Assembly: GCA_027493545.1 (NCBI GenBank)
Contig: JAOSKR010000004.1
Location: 186,001-250,000, forward strand
Source of the DNA: Roseovarius sp.
GTDB lineage: Bacteria; Pseudomonadota; Alphaproteobacteria; Rhodobacterales; Rhodobacteraceae
Direction of reading: 5' to 3'
DNA: 64,000 nt
Positions 1-9,372 of the stretch are shown piece after piece. The notes under the pieces are model-generated. The model was not told the origin of the DNA and did not search any database. It saw only the letters and a program-made list of their open reading frames with translations. Numbering within the stretch: the first letter of the stretch is position 1; each line of letters begins with the position of its first letter. A program made the position numbers and the translations under genes.

Positions 1-1195
1 TCTCGGTGCGCATGTCGATGGCGCACATCTCGGGCAGCAGCGCGGCGCCGACGCGGGCGACGAGATCGAGGCGCGCGTACTTGCCGGCCTCGGCGTTGGC
101 CCAGCTTTCGAGGCTCGGCGTGGCCGAGGCCAGCACCACCTGCGCGCCGCAGAGGCTGGCCCTCAGCACCGCCATGTCGCGGGCATTGTAAAGGACCCCG
201 TCCTCCTGCTTGTAGGCGCTGTCGTGCTCTTCGTCGACGACGATCAGGCCAAGGTCGCGAAACGGCAGGAAGAGCGCCGAGCGCGCACCCACCACCACCT
301 GACACCCGCCCTGCCCGGCCATCTTCCACAGCCGCCGCCGCTCGGTCATGGTGACGCCCGAATGCCACTCGGGCACGCGCGTCCCGAATCGCGCCTCGAT
401 GCGGGCAGTGAACTCGGCGGTCAGCGCGATCTCGGGCAGGAGCACCAGCGCCTGCCGCCCGCGCGCCAGCGTCTCGGCCACCGCCTCGAGATAGACCTCG
501 GTCTTGCCCGACCCGGTGACCCCGCGCAAGAGCGTGGTGCCGTAGGCACGCGTCCGCACCGCCGCGCGCAGGGCCTCTGCCGCGGCGCGCTGATCGTCGG
601 TCAGCGCAATTCCGGCGCTCTCGGGATCGAGGCGCGGATAGGCGATGTCGCGCGGCGTGTCCTCCTCGCTGAGCGCGCTCTCCCTGACCAGCCCCTTGAC
701 CACCGAGGCCGAAACCCCGGCCTCGTCGCAAAGCTCGCGCAGGGTGACGCCCAGCCCGCCAAAGGCCGCCGCCGCCGCCAGCACCCGCCGGCGGGCATCG
801 GTCATCCGCGCCGGCTGCCCGTCGCCGGGACGGTAGAGCTTGCGCATCGAGGGCGGATCGCCCAGGCCCGGCGCGCGGGTGGCGAGCCGCAGCATCGCCG
901 AAAGCGGCGTCAGCGTATAGGCGCCGGCGCGGGTCAGGAACGCCTGCATCTCCTCGCGCATCGGCGCGAGATCGAGCACCCGGTTGACGGCCCGCAGTCT
1001 TGCCGCGTCGAAATCGCCCTCGCCCGCCCCCCAGACCACGCCCAGCACCTTGCGGGGCCCCAGCGGCACCTCGACGAAGGCGCCGTCCTGGCAGCCGCCC
1101 TCTGGCGCGAGGTAGTCGAGCACCCGGCCCGGCGGCTGCGCCGTCAGAACGCCCACGCGTTCGCCTTCGGCGAAAAATCCGGGAGCCTTGGCCAA
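1..1195 (-). CDS. priA: Primosomal protein N' (PriA helicase), N-terminal part, runs off the left edge
   Basis: PriA is the DNA helicase that reloads the replisome at stalled forks. The frame is open from 1195 to the edge (398 codons). It holds the N-terminal DNA-binding region, then a helicase core with Walker A motif GVTGSGKTEVYL and a DEEH Walker B box, followed by the ASATPS motif III. The start is TTG at 1195-1193: an in-frame TGA lies just upstream and an AAGGAG box sits six bases before it, so no other start is possible. The C-terminal half, with the zinc-binding cysteines, lies outside the window. It is divergent from the transaldolase gene, with an 87-base gap. The identification is certain from the motifs. 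Confidence 0.95.
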   Translation of the reverse strand, partial: MAKAPGFFAEGERVGVLTAQPPGRVLDYLAPEGGCQDGAFVEVPLGPRKVLGVVWGAGEGDFDAARLRAVNRVLDLAPMREEMQAFLTRAGAYTLTPLSAMLRLATRAPGLGDPPSMRKLYRPGDGQPARMTDARRRVLAAAAAFGGLGVTLRELCDEAGVSASVVKGLVRESALSEEDTPRDIAYPRLDPESAGIALTDDQRAAAEALRAAVRTRAYGTTLLRGVTGSGKTEVYLEAVAETLARGRQALVLLPEIALTAEFTARIEARFGTRVPEWHSGVTMTERRRLWKMAGQGGCQVVVGARSALFLPFRDLGLIVVDEEHDSAYKQEDGVLYNARDMAVLRASLCGAQVVLASATPSLESWANAEAGKYARLDLVARVGAALLPEMCAIDMRTE

Positions 1196-1282
1196 GCGAC
1201 ACTCCTTTCAAGGGTTTCGGCGGGGTTCCCCATGAGGTAAATGCAAAGCGCCAAAACCCCAAGCCGCCAGAAAGGCCATGCG

Positions 1283-1936
1283 ATGAAGTTTTTCGTAGAT
1301 ACCGCCGATGTCGCCGCCATCGCCGAGCTGAACGATCTCGGCATGGTCGACGGAGTGACCACCAATCCCTCGCTGATCATGAAATCGGGGCGCGACATCA
1401 CCGAGGTGACGAAAGAGATCGCCGCGATGATCGACGGCCCGGTCAGCGCCGAGGTGGTCGCGCTCGACCTCGGCCGCGATGGTCGCCGAGGGCCGCAAGC
1501 TGGCGCAGATCGCGCCCAACATCGCCATCAAGGTGCCGCTCACCGGGACGGGCTCAAGGCCTGCCGGCAGCTTTCGTCCGAGGGCTACATGGTCAACGTG
1601 ACGCTCTGCTTTTCGGCCAATCAGGCGCTCTTGGCGGCCAAGGCGGGGGCGAGCTTCATCAGCCCCTTCATCGGCCGTCTCGACGACATCAACCTCGACG
1701 GCATGCAGGTCATCGCCGATATCCGCCAGATCTACGACAACTACGATTTCGATACCGAAATCCTGGCCGCCTCGATCCGCTCGGTCAACCACGCCTCCGA
1801 GGCTGCGCGCATCGGCGCCGACATCATGACCGCACCCCCGGACGTGATCCGCAAGATGGCCGAACATCCGCTGACCGATCGCGGGCTCGAGACGTTCCTG
1901 AAGGACTGGGAGAAGACGGGGCAGAAAATCCTCTGA
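1283..1936 (+). CDS. Transaldolase / fructose-6-phosphate aldolase-like protein (TalC/Fsa family), two compensating indels
   Basis: The start [10 protein letters not shown] and the blocks [20 protein letters not shown] and FISPFIGR identify the small TalC/Fsa transaldolase family. These enzymes move or cleave C3 units using a Schiff-base lysine. The length (217 codons) is normal for the family. The start at 1283 follows an AAAGG box. Between about 1472 and 1547 the frame is wrong: one extra base near 1472 and one missing base near 1547 replace about 25 residues. Reading the other frame there restores the family sequence including IKVPLT, whose Lys is the catalytic residue. As written, the protein lacks that Lys. 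Sequencing error is the likeliest cause, but real inactivation cannot be excluded. Transaldolase and Fsa activity cannot be told apart here. Confidence 0.85.
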   Translation: MKFFVDTADVAAIAELNDLGMVDGVTTNPSLIMKSGRDITEVTKEIAAMIDGPVSAEVVALDLGRDGRRGPQAGADRAQHRHQGAAHRDGLKACRQLSSEGYMVNVTLCFSANQALLAAKAGASFISPFIGRLDDINLDGMQVIADIRQIYDNYDFDTEILAASIRSVNHASEAARIGADIMTAPPDVIRKMAEHPLTDRGLETFLKDWEKTGQKIL

Positions 1937-2028
1937 CCTTCCGCCCCGGGCGCGTCCCGGGGTTCTGTTGCCCGAAAACGGGGCGCGGGTGGGACGCGAG
2001 TTACCTTGGTGCGTCAGCGGACGCCGGG

Positions 2029-2256
2029 TCAGTCCATCCAATAGCCGTTGGCGGCGGCGACGGTGGCGAAATTCGTCGCCACGACATGGCTGACCGCAAT
2101 CAGCGAGTCGGCGTTCTCGGCATAGTCGGGGCGCAGCTTGTCGCGCATGTCGGCATCGGGCTGGGTCATCTTGACGGCGACGCGCGCCATCTTGACGGCC
2201 AGCTCATAGCCCTCTTCGGGGGTCGCGGTCTTCAGCGTGGGCAGCCATGTGGTCAT
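2029..2256 (-). CDS. Hexameric tyrosine-coordinated heme protein (HTHP)
   Basis: This 75-residue protein closely matches from memory the HTHP family described from Silicibacter (Ruegeria) pomeroyi, a hexamer binding one heme per subunit with low peroxidase/catalase activity. The pattern TWLPTL.TATP near the N-terminus, AVKMTQPDA in the middle and VSHVVAT..ATVAAANGYW at the C-terminus are family hallmarks. Tyr45 (in RPDYAENA) sits where the heme-ligating tyrosine is expected. No signal peptide is visible. The ATG at 2256-2254 follows a GGAAAGGA box. It stands alone, with no operon partner, between the transaldolase and the DUF488 gene. The family call is confident; the physiological role is not settled by the sequence. 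Confidence 0.88.
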   Translation of the reverse strand: MTTWLPTLKTATPEEGYELAVKMARVAVKMTQPDADMRDKLRPDYAENADSLIAVSHVVATNFATVAAANGYWMD

Positions 2257-2535
2257 CGGTTGTTCCTTTCCTTGCTGCTGGTTTCGTTCAATTGTTCGAT
2301 CTGGCCTCGTGCCGGGCCCATATCCTTGCGCAGGGTGGCCCGGCGCATTGGCATGTTCAACCCGCCATCGGCAATCAATAGGTATTTACATCACCAATTG
2401 GGACTCCTAGCCTGATCCGCAAGTGCGAAGACGCGGCCGCGGCGGTGTCTGCCCCGACGGGCCGGTCGTCCATGAAAAGGGGGCCCTCATGCATGAGCCG
2501 TGCATTTCCCGTTCGTCCCGTGCCGGTGAACGGCC

Positions 2536-2916
2536 ATGAGCCGCGCCGCCGATATCCGCATAGCGCGCGCTTATGACGACCTCGGCGATATCGAGGGCGC
2601 GCGGCTCCTGGTCGACCGGGTCTGGCCGCGCGGCGTGTCCAAGGACCAACTGCACCTCGACGAATGGATCCGCGAGGTCGCGCCGAGCACCGAGTTGCGC
2701 AAGTGGTTCGGTCACGATCCCCAGAAATGGCAGGCGTTCCGCGACCGCTACCGCAACGAACTCGACGCCAACGAGGACGCGGTGCAGAAATGCCTCGGCT
2801 GGTGCCGCAAGGGTCCGGTAGTGCTGCTCTACGGCGCCAAGGACCGCGAACACAACCAGGCGGTGGTGCTGCGCGACTATCTGCAGGACGCGCTGGCCGA
2901 GCAGAAAAAGACCTGA
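2536..2916 (+). CDS. DUF488 family protein (YeaO-like)
   Basis: The protein has 126 residues. RIARAYDD at the start, LLVDRVWPRGVSK, an acidic W-rich segment with FGHDPQKW and the late GPVVLLYGAKD block are typical of the DUF488/YeaO family, whose biochemical role is unknown. No membrane segment or signal peptide is seen. The ATG at 2536 was chosen because the conserved sequence begins a few residues later; no strong ribosome-binding site is visible. It is a single gene followed by a GC-rich hairpin. Function is not inferred. Confidence 0.85.
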   Translation: MSRAADIRIARAYDDLGDIEGARLLVDRVWPRGVSKDQLHLDEWIREVAPSTELRKWFGHDPQKWQAFRDRYRNELDANEDAVQKCLGWCRKGPVVLLYGAKDREHNQAVVLRDYLQDALAEQKKT

Positions 2917-2928
2917 GCCGGGGCCGGC

Positions 2929-2953
2929 CCGCCCCGGGTCCGACCCCGGGCGG
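2929..2953 (+). terminator. GC-rich hairpin after the DUF488 gene
   Basis: CCGCCC and GGGCGG arms plus an inner GGG/CCC pair form a stem with one C-C mismatch and a five-base loop, twelve bases after the stop codon. There is no T run, so it would be a weak or Rho-assisted terminator. It may also simply be a GC-rich palindrome. Confidence 0.35.
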
Positions 2954-3142
2954 CGCGGTGGCATGGGCTTGAGGGTTATGTGACGCGCGTCACCCCGAAC
3001 GGGCGTGGCCGATACCCCCCGGTGGCTGTCGGCGTGAACCGCGACGGCGGATGCGCGCGCTCATTTCGGATGGATGAGGGCCGCGGCTGTCATGGCCGCA
3101 AACGGCATCGCGTCCGGAGCTTTCTTGCAAACATCGGGCGAG

Positions 3143-6100
3143 CTACCGCTTTCCCGCGGCGACCCCGCGAAAGAGGCGCGTGACAATCATGAAGAAGAGC
3201 GGCACGAAGATCACGCCCAGCACCGTGGCCGAGATCGTGCCGCCCAGAACCCCCGAGCCGATGGCGTTGCGCCCGCCCGAACCGGCGCCGGAGCTCAGCA
3301 CCAATGGCAGCACGCCCAGCGAAAACGCCATCGAGGTCATGATGATCGGCCGGAACCGCTGGCGCGCGGCGGTGGCCACGGCGTCGATGACCCGCTCGCC
3401 GGCCTCGTGGCGCTCGCGGGCGAATTCGACGATCAGGATCGCGTTCTTGCCGGTCAGGCCGATCACCGTGAGCAGGCCGACCTGAAAGAAGACGCCGTTC
3501 TCGAAACCGCCGATCCAGGCGCCCACAAGCGCCCCCAGCACCCCGATGGGCATCGCCAGCATCACCGCGAAGGGGATCGACCAGCTCTCGTAGAGCGCGG
3601 CGAGCGACAGGAACACCACCGCCAGCGACAGCGCATAGAGCAAGGGCGCCTGGCTGCTGGACTGGCGTTCCTCCAGCGACAGGCCGGTCCAGGCCAGTTC
3701 ATAGCCGGGGCCAAGCTGCGCCACCAGGCGCTCCATCTCGGCCATCGCCTCGCCGGTGGTGACGCCAGGCGCGGGCGAGCCCTGAATCTGCATCGCCGGT
3801 GCGCCGTTATAGCGGTAAAGCCCCTGCGCGCCGTATTCCCACCCGCCCTCGGAAAAGTTCGAAAACGGCACCAGCCCGCCGCTGGCGTTGCGCACGCGCC
3901 ACTTCTCGATATCCGAGGGCGTGGAGCGGGCGCCCGCGTCGCCCTGCACGTAGACCCGCTTGATGCGGCCCTGGTCGATGAAATCGTTGACGTAGGCGCC
4001 CGCCCAGGCGATCTGCAGCAGTTGCCCGACATCGATGGGTGTCAGCCCCATCGCACCGGCCTTGCGCCAGTCGATTTCGAGATTGAACTGTGCCGCATCC
4101 TCCAGCCCGTTGGGCCGGGCCGAGGCAATCAGCGGGCTCTGTGCGGCCATCCCCAGGAGCTGGTTGCGCGCCGCCACCAGATCGGCGTGACTCTGGCCGC
4201 CGCGGGCCTGAAGGAAGGAATCGAAACCCGACACGTTGCCCAGCTCGATCACCGAGGGCGGGACCACCGGAAACACCATCGCGTCGCGGATGCCGGCAAA
4301 GGCGCCGAAGGCGCGGCCGGCCAGCGCCTGTACGCTTTGCTGCGGCGCGGGGCGGTCGTCCCAGTCCTTGAGCTGCACGAAGGCCAGCCCCATGTTCTGT
4401 CCCCCGGCCGGAAAAGCTGAAGCCGACGACGCCGAAGATGGATTTGACGACCTCTTGTTCCTGCGTGAGATAGTAGTTCTCGACCTGCGTGAGGGTGTCG
4501 AGGGTGCGCTCGGCGGTGGCCCCGGTGGGTGCCTGGATCAGCGTGAAGAGGATACCCTGGTCCTCCTCCGGCAGGAACCCGGTGGGCGTGCGCAGAAACA
4601 GGACCGCCATCCCCGCCGCAAGCGCGAGATAGACCAGCACGACGCGGAAGGGGCGCCGGACGCTCCAGCGGACGACCCCGGTATAGCCATTGGTCAGCCC
4701 CGAAAAGCCGCGGTTGAACCAGCCGAACGGACCGCGTGTGCGGGGTGCCGATTTCGCCGTCAGCATTGAGGCGCAAAGCGCCGGCGTCAGCGTCACCGCC
4801 ACCACCACCGACAGCGTCATCGCCGAGACAATGGCGATCGCGAACTGCCGGTAGATGACCCCGGTCGAGCCGGGAAAGAACGCCATCGGCACGAACACCG
4901 CCGACAGCACCATGGCGATGCCGATCAGCGCGCCGGTGATCTGGCCCATCGACTTGTGGGTGGCCTCGCTCGGCGAAAGGCCCTCTTCCTCCATGATGCG
5001 CTCGACGTTCTCGACCACGACGATGGCGTCGTCCACCAGCAGGCCGATCGCCAGCACCATCGCCAGCATCGTCAGCGTGTTGATGGTGAAGCCGGCCGCC
5101 GCCAGCACGCCGAATGTGCCGAGCAGGACCACCGGCACCGCGAGCGTCGGGATGAGCGTGGCGCGCAGGTTCTGCAGGAAAAGCAGCATCACCAGGAACA
5201 CCAGGCCGATCGCCTCGAAGAGCGTCTTCACGACGGCGCTGATCGAGATCTCGATGAACGGTGTGGTGTCGTAGGGCACGACGTAGTCGACCCCGTCAGG
5301 AAAGAAGCGGGCGAAATCCTCCATCCGCTCCTTGACCGCCTGCGCCGTGTCGAGCGCGTTGGCGCCCGGTGCGAGACTGATGGCCATGCCCGCCGCCGGG
5401 TCGCCGTTGAACCGGGCGATGGTGGCATAGTTTTCCGCGCCGATCTCGACCCGGGCCACGTCGTCGAGCAGCACCAGTCCGCCATCGGTCTCGGCGCGCA
5501 GTACGATCTGGCGGAAATCGGAGGGGGTTCTGAGCAGCGATTGCGCGGTGATGGTGGCGTTGAGCTGCTGGCCCTCGGGGCTGGGACGCGAGCCGAAGGC
5601 ACCGGCGGAAATCTGGGCGTTCTGCGCCGAAACGGCGGCGACCACATCCGCCGGCGTCAGCTCGAAGGCGGCGAGCTTGGCCGGATCGAGCCAGATCCGC
5701 ATCGCGTACTGGCCGCCGAACACGTTGACCGATCCGACCCCCTGGATGCGGCTGAGTTCGTCCACGAGGTTGGAGATCATGTAGTCGGCAAGGTCCACCT
5801 GCTCGAGCTTGCCGTCGGTCGAAATCAGCGCCACCACCATCAGGAACCCGGCCGAGGACTTCTGGACCCTGAGCCCCTGGCGCTGAACGACTTCGGGCAG
5901 CAGGGGCAGAGCCTGACTCAGCTTGTTCTGCACCTGAACCTGGGCGATGTCGGCATCGGTCCCGGTCTCGAAGGTCAGGGTGATCTGGGCCAGTCCCGAC
6001 GATGTCGAGCTCGACGACAGGTACCGCAACCCGTCGAGCCCGGTCATCTGCTGCTCGATGACCTGGGTGACGGTGTTGGCCACGGTATCCGCCGAGGCAC

Positions 6101-6175
6101 CGGGGTAGGTGGCGTTGACGTTGACCGAGGGCGGCGCGATCTGCGGATACTGGGCCACCGGCAGGATCGGGACCC
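3143..6175 (-). CDS. RND efflux transporter (AcrB/HAE1 family), 5' end lost and one frameshift
   Basis: This is an inner-membrane proton-driven multidrug pump subunit. From about 6172 the frame reads [12 protein letters not shown], the usual sequence about 30 residues into AcrB-type pumps, then the two periplasmic domains. The TM4 relay [16 protein letters not shown] holds both conserved aspartates. LPEEDQG and FSFSGRG blocks follow. At about 4401-4410 one extra base in a G run shifts the frame; the C-terminal 416 residues continue in the next frame ([12 protein letters not shown] to FRGVAAGKR, stop at 3143). The first residues are replaced by the corrupted stretch at 6176-6362. It lies downstream of its membrane-fusion partner. 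Both defects look technical; substrate range cannot be told. Confidence 0.85.
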
Positions 6176-6362
6176 GGGGGGCCCGCCGCCCCAACCCCAA
6201 CAAAGGAGCCCCCCACACAAGGAGGCAAAGGCAGGCAGACGCAGGGGGCGGGGGCGCTCGAACGCGGGGCGGGCGGGGGGGGGGCGGGGCGGGCGGGGGG
6301 GGGGGGGGCGGGGGGGGGGGGGGGGGGGGGGGCGCGGGGGTGGCGGGGGGCCCCGGGCGGGG
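6176..6362. other. Corrupted low-complexity G-rich stretch between adaptor and pump genes
   Basis: This stretch is almost pure G with scattered C, A and T and includes one run of 23 G (6310-6332). It replaces the end of the adaptor gene and the start of the pump gene and happens to keep one reading frame open, giving a polyproline bridge on the minus strand. Nothing in either protein family explains such a linker. A sequencing or assembly artefact is the simplest reading. Confidence 0.8.
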
Positions 6363-7436
6363 TTTCTGAAATCCTTCCACCACGATCCGGTCACCCGCCG
6401 ATAGTCCCTCGTCGACCACCCAGCCGCTGCCGCGATCCTGCAGGATCGAGAGCGCGCGCTCCTCGATGACGCCGTCGTCGTTCACCACCCAGGCGGTGGG
6501 CCGGCCGCGCCGGTCGCGCACCACGCCCTGCTGGGGCACCACGAACACGCCCTCGACCACACCCACGGGCATCTCCACCTGCACATACATGCCGGGCAGC
6601 AACAGCAGGTCGGGATTGGCGAACTGCATCCGCAGGGTCACCACCCCGGTCAGGGGATCGACATTCGGCTCGGCCGCCCGGAGGTGGCCGGTATGGGCGT
6701 ATTCCGAGCCGTCCGCCAACGTCAGCCGCACCGTGCGGTCGGCATCGCCCAGCACCTCTTCGGTCTCGCCGCGCCGCCAGCGCAGCAGGTCCGCCGCCGA
6801 CTGGGTCACGTCGACATTGACCGGGTCGATCTTGCGGATCACCGCCAGCGGCTCGGCCTGGCTGGCGGTGACCAGCGCGCCCTGGCTGGTTTTCGACAGG
6901 CCGATCTGCCCCGAAAGCCGCGCACGGATGGTGGTGTGTGACAATTCGATCTGGGCCGAATTGAGCTGGGCCCTGGCCAGTTCCAGCGCCGCAGCTGCCG
7001 AATCGCGTGCCGAGAGCGCGTCGTCAAGTGCCTGCTGGCTGGCGACATTGCGCGCCTTGAGTTCCTCGATCCTCTTGGCCTCGCGTTCGGCGGCACGCAG
7101 CTGCGCGTCGGCCTGCGCCACGCCGGCACGGGCCTGTTGCAGCGCGGCCTCGTAGCTGGCCGGGTCGATCTCGTAGAGCGGGTCGTTCACGGCCACCCGC
7201 GCCCCCTCGTCAAAGAGCCGCCGGGTGATGATGCCGTTGACCTGGGGCCGCACCTCGGCCAGTGCCGAGGCCGCGACCCGCCCCGGCAGGGTCGAAGTCA
7301 GCGTCACCGTCTCGGGCGCGACCGTTACCACCGTGACCGGAACGGGCTGGCCGCCCGGCTGCTGAGCCGAGGCATCGGACACGATGCCGGCGACACAAGC
7401 AGCGAGAACCGAAAGAATCCGTGCGGGGGATGTCAT
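6363..7436 (-). CDS. RND efflux periplasmic adaptor (membrane-fusion protein, AcrA-like), 3' end corrupted
   Basis: The ATG at 7436-7434 opens a 24-residue signal peptide ending near ASAQQPGG. The protein continues through the barrel-sandwich domain ([28 protein letters not shown]), an Ala/Glu-rich coiled coil (about residues 100-150), and the return strand ([12 protein letters not shown]). The beta-barrel and membrane-proximal parts follow ([34 protein letters not shown]). It ends at [11 protein letters not shown], where the poly-G stretch begins, so the true C-terminus and stop are missing. In the cell it would bridge the inner-membrane pump and an outer-membrane TolC-like channel; no channel gene is present here. 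An upstream in-frame ATG at 7589 is less likely because it lacks signal-peptide character. Confidence 0.88.
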
Positions 7437-7585
7437 CACAAAAGTTCTCCCATGGCGTACGGCGCGCCTCGCAACGCGCCCCGAGACGTCTTGCCGCAGC
7501 ATTGCACTAGAGACCGCCGGCATGGTTGGCAAGTCTCGATCCGGGTGAACGGACCGCCAGGGGCCGCTGCGGCGGCGCACCGGGG

Positions 7586-8020
7586 TCACCCGCGCCGGTC
7601 GAGCTTGGTCGAGAGATGGATGAGGCTTTCGGAGCCGCGCACGCCCTTGGCCTCGCCGATGCGGTCGAGGGTGGCGTCGAGTTCCTCGGTGGTTGCCGCC
7701 TCGAGCCCGACGATCAGGTCGAACCGGCCCGAGGTGGTGTGCACGGTACGTACTCCGGGCAGCGACTCGAGCCGTGCGAGCACCGCCGGCGCGCTGCGCG
7801 GCTCGATGCTGAGGAGCGCTGTCGCCCTGAGCGGCGCGCGCAGCGACTCGTTCAGCCGCACGGTGTAGCCCTGCACCGTGCCGGTGGCCTCGAGCCGGTC
7901 GAGCCGCGCCTGCACGGTGGTGCGCGCCAGACCCAGCCGCCGCGCCAGTACCGCCACCGGCAGGCGCGCATTTTCCCGCAGAAGCGCCAGCAGCGCCCGG
8001 TCAAGATTGTCGATTTGCAT
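7586..8020 (-). CDS. Lrp/AsnC family transcriptional regulator
   Basis: The 144-residue protein has an N-terminal winged helix ([23 protein letters not shown], then [20 protein letters not shown]) and a C-terminal RAM/AsnC ligand-binding domain ([21 protein letters not shown]). This is the standard Lrp/AsnC architecture and size. The ATG at 8020 follows a GAGGA box. It is divergently transcribed from the decarboxylase gene with 117 bases between starts. A feedback role over that gene in response to an amino acid is a reasonable inference from the arrangement, not shown by sequence. The longer open frame upstream of 8020 does not resemble the family. Confidence 0.9.
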   Translation of the reverse strand: MQIDNLDRALLALLRENARLPVAVLARRLGLARTTVQARLDRLEATGTVQGYTVRLNESLRAPLRATALLSIEPRSAPAVLARLESLPGVRTVHTTSGRFDLIVGLEAATTEELDATLDRIGEAKGVRGSESLIHLSTKLDRRG

Positions 8021-8137
8021 TCGTCCTCGTCGATTTGTCCAGTTCCGCGCCATGACTATACGAACTGCTTGGTGAAATCGACGCAAATCACGTGCATCAT
8101 GACGGAAAAATCCCGCCAGGCAGCACGAGGCAGAATC

Positions 8138-9268
8138 ATGCGCGAAACCCCGACCTGGGCCGACCCGGCCAGCCACATCGCCCGCCACCGCCCCGATCGG
8201 GCGCTTTTCTATTTCGCGCCGTCGGTGCTGCAGGCCACCGCGCGCCGGTTCCAAGGCCGGGTTTCCCGGTCTTGTCACCTATGCGGTCAAGGCCAATGCC
8301 GGCGAGGAGGTGCTGGCCAATCTCGCCGCCGCCGGAATTTCGGCCTTCGACGTCGCCAGCCCGGACGAGATGCGCGCGGTGCGCGCGGTCTGCCCCGAAG
8401 CGGTGCTGCACTACAACAACCCCGTGCGCAGCACCGACGAGGTGGCACTCGCGCGCGAAATGGGGGTGGCGTCGTATTCGGTCGACGACCCGCGCGAGCT
8501 GGAAAAGCTCGCATCCCTGCCGCGCGATGTCGAGGTGGCGGTACGGCTGGCGCTGCCGGTCCGCGGCGCGGCCTATGATTTCGGGGCCAAGTTCGGTGCC
8601 CCGCCCGAGGGCGCGACAGCGCTGCTGCGCCAGTGGCACAGATGGGGTTCCGCCCGGCGCTGACCTTTCACCCCGGCACGCAATGCGCGGAACCCGCGGC
8701 CTGGGGCACCTATATCGCGGCCGCGGCGCGGGTCGCGCACGCCGCCGGGGTGCGCATCGGCCGGCTCAATGTCGGTGGCGGTTTCGCCTCGCATCGCGGC
8801 GGCGCGGCGCCCGACCTCAAGGCGATCTTTGCCCATATCGGCGATGTCGCCCGGCACGAATTCGGATCCACCCCGCCGTTGCTGCTGTGCGAGCCGGGCC
8901 GGGCGATGGCGGCCGAGGCATTCACGCTGGCAACCCGGGTCAAGGCGGTGCGCGCCAATGGCGCGGTCTGGCTCAACGAGGGGGTCTATGGCGGGCTCTT
9001 CGAGGCTCGCGACATCGGCACGCCGGGACGCATCATTGCCATCGCACCGGACGGCACCCCGCGCGGTGGTGCGCCGTTGGCGCGCACCATCTTCGGGCCG
9101 ACCTGCGACAGCCTCGACCGGCTGCCGGGGTCCGTGCCGCTGCCCGACGATCTCGCCGAGGGCGATTACCTGCTCTTTGCCGGCATGGGCGCCTATTCGC
9201 TGAGCCCGGCAACGCGCTTCAACGGCTACGGACCCGCCGAGACGGTGACGGTTGCCGGCCTGGGCTGA
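8138..9268 (+). CDS. PLP-dependent ornithine/lysine-type decarboxylase (fold type III), two frameshifts
   Basis: The enzyme would decarboxylate a basic amino acid (ornithine, possibly lysine or diaminopimelate) to a polyamine precursor. The frame begins MRETPTWADP with a GAGG box before ATG 8138. An extra A near 8254 breaks it. The next frame carries VTYAVKANAGEEVL, where Lys is the PLP-binding residue, and ISAFDVAS.DEM. A missing G near 8641 moves it again to MGFRPALTFHPGTQC, GGGF and the C-terminal CEPGRAM, FGPTCDSLD and FAGMGAYS motifs. CDSLD is the eukaryotic-type ornithine decarboxylase signature, favouring ornithine or lysine over diaminopimelate. Both shifts lie at short homopolymers and are probably sequencing errors. 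Confidence 0.87.
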
Positions 9269-9372
9269 AAGCCGCGCCTGCCCGCCAAGCCCGGTCACGA
9301 CAGGTTTCCTGGAAAAGGCAATGCCGCGTTCACACATATCTGACATGATGGTGTTCACGGAGGTGTGGGCCG

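Noticed and set aside
1000..2415. Long plus-strand Arg/Pro-rich frame over priA and the transaldolase
   Set aside because: It overlaps confirmed genes in another frame and has the composition of GC-rich shadow frames.
4956..6404. 482-codon plus-strand frame opposite the RND pump
   Set aside because: It is antisense to a motif-rich RND gene, has Asp/Gly/Arg-rich composition and extends into the poly-G artefact.
3807..7589. One 1,260-residue minus-strand protein with a polyproline centre
   Set aside because: It is the adaptor gene plus part of the pump gene joined by a poly-G artefact; each half lacks its family's end at the join.
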